Source of the DNA: Clitoria ternatea
Taxonomy: Eukaryota; Streptophyta; Magnoliopsida; Fabales; Fabaceae
Direction: 5' to 3'
Assembly (NCBI GenBank): GCA_037962975.1
Contig: CM075673.1
Coordinates: 17,592,001 to 17,656,000 of the forward strand
Length of the DNA: 64,000 nt
Position numbers and translations under genes: made by a program. The stretch's first letter is position 1, and each line of letters opens with the position of its first letter. This document shows positions 55,579 to 64,000 of the stretch, piece after piece. Under the pieces are notes generated by a model. The model had not been told where the DNA came from. It ran no database searches and saw nothing but the letters and a program-made list of their open reading frames with translations.

Positions 55579-55590
55579 AAGTTTGGGGAT
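55579..55590 (+). other. polypurine tract of Athila-2
   Basis: AAGTTTGGGGAT directly before the 3' LTR. Confidence 0.75.
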
Positions 55591-57243
55591 TAATAAGTCT
55601 TGAAAAGACTTAATTATTTCATCTTTTATTTAACATAATCTATTAAATATTGTTTAGTTTGGTTTTACTATTTAATAAATTATTAATAATTCTTATTTTA
55701 TTTATTTATTTCAAAAGTGTTTAATTTATGTAAGAAAATGATTAAAAATAATAATTAGTTAAAGAAATTTGTTTATTTATAAATTCACTAAACCAGCGTA
55801 CATACGTTGGACAGCCAATGTATAAACGCTAGGAATTATTTGTTTACATGTACAGGTGCAGTAATATAAGTTTCACGCTCAAGCGGGAAAGACCCAAGCT
55901 CAAGCGTACAAGGATACATGCAGCTACGTAAAAGAAGAGAACATTGCATGAGGAAAAGGAAACTCGACCACGCTCAAGCGTGAAGACATAGTGCAGTGAA
56001 TTTTTCGAGCACGCTCAAGCGCGTGTACATCACGCTCAAGCGTGAGTCCAAAACACCATTCACGCTCAGGTTTCCAAGCTCACGCTCAAGCGTGACTCTA
56101 ACAGTACATTGAATAATCTGAGCTCGCTCAAGCGAGAGCCCTTCACGCTCAAGCATGAAGGTGGTTATTTAAAGCTGATGCTTTCCCTCCAAAAAAAAAA
56201 GAAGCTCTGCACCATTGCCTGTTTCTGTTTCGCCTGCTGTACTTTAATAATTTAAGTAATGGTTGTAATTAATTATTTATATCTAATTATGTAATTAGTT
56301 TAGTTAGTTTAATTATTAATTAAGGTTTCTTTGTAATTAATTAAGTTAGTTAGTTATTTGCCTATATATATACTTATACATACTCTCTGTAAAGTGAGAG
56401 AGATGGTAGAATACAGAACACGGTTCATTTTCCCATTTTCAATCTCTCTATTTCTTTTCTCTCTCTAAAATTCTCTCATCCATATCTCTCCATATTCCTT
56501 CGACAGAATCCATGTCCATGGGTTTCTAAGTCCCTAGGGTTGGGATTGCGAAGGTTTGCAATGAATTCTTGAAAGTGTATTGAGGAAGTTAACTTCTGAT
56601 GCATGAGGAGAACAAGCTGACGAGTGGATCTACTTTGCTGGATTGACAAATCCAGATCTGATGAAGAAACTCACCAGTGAGGAATCATGGTTGAGGCGTA
56701 GGTAACTTCTCACTTCCTAGCTAATTCAGGCCTAGTAATTAGGTGAATATTTAGGGTTCAACCCCCAATTTCACATTAGATTTCTCTGTTAATTGAACAC
56801 CTAAGGGATTAGGGTTTAATGCTTAGGAATTAGTGTTATTCACCTAAGGAATTAGGGAGTAACCATCTGTGGATTGTCCTCTCGAGTCTGAAGCTTGATT
56901 GCACATTAATTGCATGTTTCTTGATGAAATTGTAAGCTGAAGCAATCCTAACGTATTTTCCATTAATCACATTTCATCTTTCATACTGTCTCTGAAAATA
57001 CAAAAACATTAGAAATATAAAACAACAAAAACAGAATGAACTATATCTGCATTGCATTGGTTCAGCTTGTATCAGTCTAAGATTGCGGTAATTACCACAA
57101 TCCCTATGGGAACGATTAAATATATTACAAACTTAACGATTGGTGTGCTTACCAAAAGAATAAATCCTCTGAGAGTCACACAATAAGTCAATATTAATTC
57201 AAGATTTTCACACCAAGTTAATGACTCAGGGATTTAAAAATCA
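55591..57243 (+). repeat. Athila-2 3' LTR
   Basis: 1653 bp, TAATAAGTC...AAAATCA; the first TG is TA here. It has nine motif copies at 55874-56160 against ten in the 5' LTR, one having been lost with 21 bp. TATA box at 56363-56373. Confidence 0.95.
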
Positions 57244-58372
57244 CTATCATCACAATTCTCTTGGTTTCACATATCCTTGTCATCAATGATTAATGTCACA
57301 CACTTAAAAGCTTATTCCTATATACCAAATCACTCTAACATCAAGCTATCACCATGTTTTCAAGATTTGCCATAAAGCCCTAAATCCCAATCTTTAGGGT
57401 TTTTATCAAAACTCAACAACCATTACTAATATTCATCAATTATCATCAATGACCATTCTTCCTCATCAATATCATTCCCTAACATCATTAAACACATTTC
57501 CCACTAACATTTCATATTTTCCCCAAATTCCTAAAATTAGGGTTTCCATAAAAATTCAATAACCACCTCTTATACTCATCATTTCCCACTCCATCATATG
57601 CCATTTTCGTGTACCCCTTTACACCCACACAAAAACGTATATTTCTCACACCCCACCTTAGGGTTTTGTATAAAAATGGCTCCCATTCCATAACCCACAC
57701 ATATTTCACACTCTCCCAATAAATAAACTCATAACTAATGGCATAAGCTTAACAAAACGGTGAGAAACTTACCTCAAGCCATGAAATAAGTGAGCTTCCA
57801 AGAGAGGGGGAATGGGTGACAAAAATGAGAGGAGAAGAAGGAGAGCTTCCATCAAACATCATTTTCTTCAAGCTCCATGGAGAAAGACAAAATAAGGGAG
57901 AAGAGCACACCACTCTTTGATTTTAGGGAAAAGATGAAGAAGAGAAATGAGGAAGAAGAAGAAAAAAGTGTCTTGCCTTTTTGGAAGGAGAAAGTGTCGT
58001 GAGAGTGAAAAGGGAGTAAGGAAATTAGAGTTAAAACTTAGACTCTCATTAAAACTCCTCCATTTTATGACAAACAGGATCTCCGTTCGGGCTCAATACT
58101 TTATCTAAAAATTATTCCGAATATAGATTTGGATTCTCAATAATATTCTTAACAGCACTGACCAATGGCATCTCAATCGGAGATACTTAGTCTGACACCC
58201 ATATTTTAACTGGGTATAATTTTAACTCTTAAAGCCTTAATAAATTATAAATAACCCTCATAAATCTTAATTTAATTATTTCAATATTTTTGGGACAATT
58301 ATTAACCCACGTATAATTATTTACCATTTATTCCTCATATTTAATCATTTATATAAAATTCAGGATGTTACA
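57244..58372 (-). repeat. LTR-C, Tekay-type LTR, part 2 of 2
   Basis: Continues from 43736 after Athila-2; begins with the second CTATC. Aligns with 38300-39041 of LTR-B and 39060-39752 of LTR-A. Ends GGATGTTACA, one base off the family's GGGTGTTACA. No gene. Confidence 0.75.
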
Positions 58373-58838
58373 TCACTTGTAAGGACACTCTGACGCTCAA
58401 GTTAGTGAATATTCAAAATGGAATATCAGAGCTTAAGCGTGAGTTATAGAGAAAATATTCTACCTTTGTTACGTTGTTGCATGGGTATTTATACCTGGAG
58501 GTAGCGGAAAGGCCTTCTTGCTCATAAAGTTTCTCGTACATTGTGTCAGTATTATTCTAATCCATCATAGAAAGGATGACACATGAAAAAGACATTTCTA
58601 AATGGCTCTACCTACCAATCAATCACTTTACTAGTTACTTGTTTAACACGCTGATGCATAGGTCACTCTAACTTTCCGATGTTGAGAGGACGACTCATAT
58701 CAGAGTCAGTTTAGGGACCTTATGTGTGATACCAGAATGTTGGTGTTGTCACACCAAGCTATGTTGGATACCAGTCCTGAATGATAGATTATGATCAAAT
58801 TATCATATTGCCCTTGGGCCGGTATTAGGACTGGATCA
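58373..58838 (-). repeat. relic Tat-type LTR fragment
   Basis: Shares GACGCTCAAGTTAG with 7863-7876 and GGGCCGGTATTAGGACTGGATCA with the LTR edge at 8416-8438 of the Tat element, in the same order and orientation. The rest is strongly diverged. It looks like the 5' part of an older Tat-type LTR split by LTR-C. Confidence 0.55.
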
Positions 58839-59119
58839 TTTGTTTGCTAGCTTATTGGAGTGACCATGTTGGTTGCTCTAATAAGCTATAACTTATATTG
58901 AGACACCAGTTATAAGCATGGGTAAGAGGAACATTTTAACTTAGAAATTTTTCCTGCATGTTCCATTCACATTCATAACTGTTGCTCATTTATTTCACCC
59001 CTAAAAGCGTAGCGTTGTGCACCTCGTAGGTTACGTCAATGATGGGACAATTACTTTCAATCATGCGTGTCGGTTACACTTCTTTCACCATTTTAGCGAT
59101 TACTTTTGAATAATGGGCC
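58839..59119. other. unclassified spacer
   Basis: No ORF, RNA gene or recognised repeat. Confidence 0.4.
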
Positions 59120-59550
59120 TTAGAAATTAAAGAAAATTATCTTTTCTTCTTTTTTTGCAAATTTGGGTCCACCAGACCAAGGCATAGTTTTGAAAAAATA
59201 GGGTTATTATTCTAACCTTTTTCTCATCTTTTATTTGATGGGAGTTGAAGAGTTGTTCAACCATCATCTCCCACTCCAGATAGGTCTCCACATCACTTTT
59301 ACCATGAAAAGATGAGATCTCTAGTTTAACTTCTCTTAGACCTACATCATCCCTTTTGTGATGTCTCTTCAACCTAAGTTCATCCTCACTTTCACTCTCT
59401 TGATGTCTACTGTGTCTAATTCTTATCCCTGTTTCTATGCCTAGATTGATCATTTTAATTTTCTAGGTTATCTAACCTAGTGTTGATTCTATTAAGATTT
59501 TCTATGATTAACCTAAGCGGGGACATATTATCTCTATCACTAGACGACAT
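59120..59550 (-). pseudogene. gag fragment of a chromovirus-like gypsy element
   Basis: The minus strand has a start at 59550 (MSSSDRDNMSPLRLIIENLN), a stop and +1 shift near 59455, then a frame to 59127 with VKLEISSFHGKSDVETYLEW, EMMVEQLFNSHQI and LVWWTQICKKRR. The F-GKSD-E-YLEWE pattern is typical of Reina/Galadriel/CRM-type gag. Sequence beyond 59127 is not recognisable. Short N-terminal gag relic. Confidence 0.75.
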
Positions 59551-60497
59551 ATATAGGAATCAAAGAAGCAGACAAAAAAGAAGACAAGAGATATACTAGT
59601 CGAGGATGTATGCAAAACAAGAATTTAAATACAAATGAAAACTAAGATGCAAAGGTATACTAGCATGTTTTATACTAAGTTGTCTACGTACGTTGTCGTA
59701 CTAGGATTATGATTTATCCCACGGGTTAAGCCCAAATTGTCATCTCTATAGGGTCGGCCCTGGATGGAGGTGGTAATGACATTTGGGTCAACTAGAGATG
59801 AATGATAGGCATGATAATGGTGGAGGTAGCTACGTAGTGGTGCTCTATGGAGACAATGACAATGTTAAAAGCTTCTAGGGTGACAATGACAATGTTGTAG
59901 GTTAGGGGAATGGTTAATTTTTATTTGGTTGTGGTAGATTGGTGGGTTTTATTGGTTTTGTTTCTATCCAATAATTGAGGGGAACACTAATGAGATGTTG
60001 ATTCAAAGAAGAATAATGATGGCTAAGGGGTGTGTGATAATAGTGATGGAATTATATGTTATGGGTGGAGACGGTAGCATTGAGGCCAGAAAGTGGCAAT
60101 AGGGGAGTAAGGTAGCCACTGAAGAAAGAGAAAAAGAAAATAGGGTTGACATGAGGTCATTTTTTAAAAACAAATAACTTATGTTAGTATTGATGTGACT
60201 AATAGCTAACTACCTTACTACAAGTAATCAATGATACCTAACCATTAAAGCTTAGTTTAATCACTAAAAGTATGTTAGAGCCTAATCCTAATGAAATACT
60301 TGTTAGGGTCTTAGCCTAGCATTATACCACTTTATAGGTTTATACTTAATTGAGCCATAAATAAATGGTTAATTCATAAGTAACTAAAGTTCTAATCAAT
60401 TAAGTAATAAATTATTTTTATTTAATTTGAAAATATCCATTTTGTAATGATAAGTTGAAAAGTTATGTGAAGAAATTTTTCTAGAGTTAGAGAATAC
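59551..60497. other. unclassified intergenic sequence
   Basis: No gene found. 59760-60150 is G-rich on the plus strand with repeated GACAATGACAATG words. 60150-60490 is AT-rich. Confidence 0.4.
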
Positions 60498-60657
60498 TAG
60501 GGGTGGCAATTTGACATGTCATAAACAAGCTGGAAGATGGACCTGGACAAACTTTTTAGCCCGCCAACCCACCTAGGCTTGTTAAAAATAGATAAGAGAT
60601 AAGTCAAAGCGGGTCCAACCCGACCCATCAGCCCATGTTGCCATCCCTAGAGATTAC
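60490..60657. mobile_element. hAT-like MITE with 8-bp target duplication
   Basis: The element is 60498-60649 (152 bp) with inverted ends TAGGGGTGGCAA and TTGCCATCCCTA (one mismatch). It is flanked by GAGAATAC (60490-60497) and GAGATTAC (60650-60657), 7 of 8 matching. 8-bp duplications and this terminus fit non-autonomous hAT elements. The interior has CCCGCC/GCGGG-type words common to this MITE group. No coding capacity. Confidence 0.75.
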
Positions 60658-60728
60658 ATGATTTGGGAACTCCAAATTATAGTATAACAAGGTAACTTTC
60701 AACTTTTAGATTTTGAGAGTAAATAATA

Positions 60729-61010
60729 CTACCTCCGGTTCCAAATATAAGCAAATATACCTAACTTTACACATATTAAGAATAGTAGTTGGAGGTAGTT
60801 ATTTGCATTAATGTTACCACATATTTGATTTAATTTTCTAAAATACTCTTAGTATCATTTATTACATAAAGAATTAGTGGCCTTGGAAATATATATGATG
60901 AGGACATATTTGGTAAACAAGCATTTAATGACATTGGGAAAGTCTAATTTTACTTATATTAAGGGACCAAAAAATTCCACTAAAATTTGCATATTTGGAA
61001 CCGGAGGTAA
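60729..61010. mobile_element. Stowaway-like MITE
   Basis: 282 bp with inverted ends CTACCTCCGGTTCCAAATAT and ATATTTGGAACCGGAGGTAA, and TA on both sides (60727-60728, 61011-61012). Close to the Stowaway (Tc1/mariner) consensus CTCCCTCCGT. AT-rich interior, no ORF. Confidence 0.8.
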
Positions 61011-62490
61011 TATTTTATTTATTATATATGTATGTTATTAAATAGGTTCTTAGATTTATCTCAAGCACATATTTTAATGAGTTCAAATTATTCATGTATA
61101 TTTAAAATATATGATAAGATAAATACTTAAAATTTATGAATTGATTTTATTTGCTTTACAAATAAAACATAATAATAATAATAATAATAATTGTTTAAAG
61201 TTATAAATCATAGCAACGGTTTCTTTTATATTATTAAATTATTTAAAAAATTAAATATGCTAAATATTTATTAAATTAATTAAGCAATAAAGACTAAAAT
61301 ATTAAAATTTAAATCATAAATATTTATATATTTTTATTTTATGATAATCAATTAATATATATATATATATATATAGTTTCTTAATATAAATTACATCTAA
61401 TTTCTCTCTAAAAAAGAAATAATTTATGATATATATTTTAAATATAAACCAACATCCAATAGAAAATTTATAAAATCAAAAAGTCTCTTTATAATTTTAA
61501 TTTCGTATAAACGTAATTAAGATAGTTTTAAAGAAAATTGATTTCCCTTCGCACTCTTTGGGAGAATTTTGGCCATTACCACACCCGTGCCAAAATTATG
61601 ATAGTAATTTCCCCATAGTTTTATGTTTTTTGAAAATTATTCCTTTTTTCATTTTTTTGTATGTGTTAATTAAATAAAGTATTTTTTTATAATTTTAGCT
61701 TTATTAATTATGATTAATATTATCATTATCAAATATGGGGTTTTGGTGGTAGTATGGTAGGAGTGCCTATGGTCCAAGACAAACTTAAAGCCATTGTCTT
61801 GGGTTTGAGTATAGCTTGAGATAAGGGGGTGCTTATGCTTATTTTTCGTTTGTTTGATCAAAAAGTGTGTTACATTTATACACACATAAACCAAGTTTTC
61901 GGAAAGCAATCTGGGAACAGAAACGACTTGGTTCTCAAAGTTATAATTTCACGAAGTTGTGAATATAATGACTTAAAACTAGTTACCTTTTCACATGAGG
62001 GTTCATGAAAAGTAATTAGAGTTCAACAACTTATAAATTTTCTGAAAGAAGAATGCTTCATAAAGGAGTTTGAAAACTTCAAATTCCGTAAAACATGAAT
62101 AGAAGATAACCAAAGGATGAAATTATGCGGAGCGCAAAAAAGTAACAAAGACTTGAATGAGAAGAGAAAAATATGCAAAATTGTAAAACTGAACTTTAAA
62201 TGATACTTCAAAGAAAGCTCACACTTGGATCTTTGCACGATCGTTTGTCTCGTAGTTCAGACTTGTAGATCATTTATGGACTCAAGTCTCATGTCTTTTA
62301 AGTATAAAGATAATACAAACAAAAAAAAAAAGAAAAAGTCCCTCGTCCAAGTTTAGTCAAAACTTATCCTTGTCTCTCATACTCTTACCCTTCAATCTCT
62401 CTAGCCTCTCATGCTTAGATAAACCTCAGTCTCCCAGTCTCCTCACAATCTTCTCTTTGTTCTTTTTTTTCCGTCCCCTTTTCCAAATGG
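61011..62490. other. AT-rich intergenic sequence
   Basis: Very AT-rich, with an AAT run (about 61169-61190) and a TA run (61354-61374). A small hairpin (ATTTTGGC...GCCAAAAT) is near 61567-61597. Short minus-strand ORFs show no recognisable protein. On the minus strand 62490-61900 could be the transcribed part of an LTR that starts at the TATA box at 62499, but no PBS was found. Confidence 0.4.
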
Positions 62491-62498
62491 ATTAGGTT

Positions 62499-62508
62499 CT
62501 ATTTATAG
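62499..62508 (-). promoter_or_regulatory. minus-strand TATA box next to tandem array
   Basis: The minus strand reads CTATAAATAG after TTTAGC, a strong plant TATA. Its upstream side is the 39-bp tandem array; its downstream side is purine-rich. It looks like the U3/R junction of an unclassified LTR, or a lone promoter. Confidence 0.45.
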
Positions 62509-62539
62509 GCTAAACACCACAACCATTGATTCGTAGGAT

Positions 62540-62860
62540 TACGACACGTCTTTGACGGTTGTGAAGAAACGCTTCTCGATCTTGACACGTTCCCAACGGT
62601 TACAAAAGAGGTCTTAACATGTCTTTGACGGTTACAAAAGTGGTCTTCGATCTTGACACGTCCTCGATGGTTACAAATAAGGTCTTTGATCTTAGCACGT
62701 CCTCGACAGTTACAAAAGTGGTCTTTTGATCTTGACATAGCTTTGATAGTTACCAAAGTGGTCTTTGATATTGACACGTCTTCGACGATTACAAAATACA
62801 CTTAGATTTTGACACGTCATTTACAATTACAAAAGACATTTCTGATCTTAACACGTACAA
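62540..62860. repeat. 39-bp tandem repeat array
   Basis: About eight diverged units of 38-40 bp, consensus close to CGACGGTTACAAAAGTGGTC then TTTGATCTTGACACGTCCT. Because 39 is a multiple of three, a minus-strand frame stays open across it (62499-62801) with a 13-residue repeat; I take that as a by-product. Confidence 0.85.
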
Positions 62861-63059
62861 AACCTGTCAACTTTGTTGCTCGAAACTCTTACCTAACTCT
62901 TTTATTCCAAGAGCTTTTCTTGTACCTGTGAATTTTTGACTAAGTCATTTTTTAAGATTTTCTTTTCGTAAAGTTTTCAAGGACTTTGTCTTTGGAAGTT
63001 CTTCACATCAATTATTTCAAACAATGATTTCTTAAAAGTCTTTTGTACATTGTTTCGAG

Positions 63060-63600
63060 ACAAAGAAGGGTTTCAAGCAATATTTACTAGAAAGGCTTTA
63101 ATAAGTTTCTCAAAAGGTGTCATGTGACGACTTCTCGATAGACTTTTATGATTTATCTCGAAAAGGTTTCAAGCAATGGTTTTTCGAAAATAAGTCTTAA
63201 GAAACATTTTTTGAGAGAAGGCCTCGAGTAATGTTTTCTCTACAAAGATTTCAAGCAACATCTTTTTGAATATATATTTTTTTAAAATAAAGGTTTCGAG
63301 ATGACTTCTCAAAAGGAGTTTTTGATTTGTTTCTAAAATCACTTTCATGAAAATATGTTTCACACATCTCTTTCTCAAAAAATCTCGAGCAACACTTTTC
63401 TCGAAAGATGACTTAGCAATATCTTCTCGGACAAAAATTTCAGGAAATATTTTCTCAAATATATCTTTCTCGAAATATATTTCACGATGACTTCTCAAAA
63501 GACTTTTCTGATTTAACATCTTGAGCTTTTTTCGTGGAAGTATATTTCGAGAAAATCTTAACTCAATATGTTTTAGCTTTAGAAAAGAATATTGGACTTA
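63060..63600. repeat. degenerate repeats rich in TTCTCGAAA
   Basis: Recurrent segments such as ATGACTTCTCAAAAG and TTTCTCGAAA. Two blocks (63180-63330 and 63350-63520) encode similar minus-strand peptides (NQKSLLRSH, NQKLLLRSH), so this is an imperfect duplication of about 180 bp. No gene inferred. Confidence 0.6.
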
Positions 63601-64000
63601 TATACTTCTCTAAAATATATCTTTTGAGAATTCAAGATTTTTTTCGAATACAATTTTAAGATTTGTGGTTTAACAGGGGTTAGAGATATTATATGTGAAT
63701 CTGATTGCTTGTATGTTGTTCGGTTGACAATATTCCATCCTGGATGAGACCTCTTTAGGTCTCTAGAGTTGTCTAGTCTTGTTTTCTTTCTCTTTTTTTT
63801 TCTATTTGTTTATTTTCCAAACCTTCTACCCCCAAAAAAATCTAACTCAAGTTGCCAAAAATTACAGGTTAGACAATTTGATATAACAACATACCTTTAT
63901 ATTATTTTTTTTTGGTGTGGTAGTGATACCTCTATATGTTTACTTGTGTGTTCAAAGGTCTTAAAACACGTGAAACTATAAGTTGATTTATGATCATCAC
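63601..64000. other. unclassified AT-rich sequence
   Basis: No gene, RNA or mobile element recognised up to the window edge. Confidence 0.4.

Larger units (their letters stand above)
43737..57243 (+). mobile_element. Athila-2: full-length Athila-type gypsy element, target duplication CTATC
   Basis: 13.5-kb plus-strand element with 5' LTR (43737-45408), primer-binding site, gag, linker, protease, RT, RNase H, integrase, a 1.15-kb array of near-palindromes, a leader with TATA box and probable intron, a third ORF, 3' untranslated region, polypurine tract and 3' LTR (55591-57243). CTATC flanks it (43732-43736 and 57244-57248) within LTR-C. Both LTRs are similar. Several in-frame stops and one frameshift make it non-autonomous now. 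Confidence 0.95.

Noticed and set aside
62499..62801. Minus-strand ORF of 100 codons
   Set aside because: Open only because the tandem unit of 39 bp has no stop in that frame.
61670..63519. Host protein-coding gene on the minus strand downstream of the TATA box at 62499
   Set aside because: ORFs are short, not in a shared frame, without domains, and one lies in repeats.

Overview
The window is plant nuclear DNA, almost certainly repeat-rich pericentromeric or heterochromatic sequence of a eudicot. The retrotransposon proteins look legume-like to me, but I cannot name the species. I found no convincing host gene. Nearly everything from 1 to about 58.8 kb is a nest of Ty3/gypsy LTR retrotransposons; the last 5 kb is AT-rich sequence with element relics and two MITEs.

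Layout. An old Tekay/Del-type LTR (LTR-C, 39753-43736 plus 57244-58372) lies in a relic Tat-type LTR (58373-58838). A minus-strand Tekay element (Tekay-A, running off the left edge and ending at 39752) inserted near the start of LTR-C. Tekay-A was then hit repeatedly: by a Tat/Retand-type element in its gag (396-8438, minus), and in its 5' LTR by Athila-1 (11214-22985, minus), by a partly duplicated Tekay-2 (22986-34746, plus) and by a solo LTR (LTR-B, 35887-39041, target duplication GTTTC). A second Athila element, Athila-2 (43737-57243, plus), is complete in structure, with two LTRs and target duplication CTATC in LTR-C.

The right end holds a relic LTR, a chromovirus-like gag fragment (59120-59550), a hAT-like MITE (60498-60649), a Stowaway-like MITE (60729-61010), a 39-bp tandem array next to a minus-strand TATA box, and unclassified AT-rich DNA.

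Coding state. All elements encode the usual gag, protease, reverse transcriptase, RNase H and integrase. The Tat element also has an archaeal-type RNase H and an antisense ORF; both Athila elements have a third ORF of about 450 codons after pol; Tekay-2 has a chromodomain region. All are broken by in-frame stops or frameshifts. Tekay-2 is the least damaged and its LTRs are nearly identical, so it is the youngest.

Most interesting signals. (1) Arrays of short near-palindromes occur in several families. Athila-2 has CACGCT-NN-AGCGTG, Athila-1 has CACGC-TAC-GCGTG, Tekay LTRs A and C have TGAATCGATTCA, and Tekay-2 LTRs carry CGCTTGAGCG and CGCTTAAGCG. In the Athila elements the arrays lie upstream of the LTR TATA boxes and again upstream of the third ORF. 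(2) The third ORF of both Athila elements is preceded by what looks like its own leader and an intron, with a good TATA box in Athila-2. (3) The Tat antisense ORF has its own poly(A) signal.
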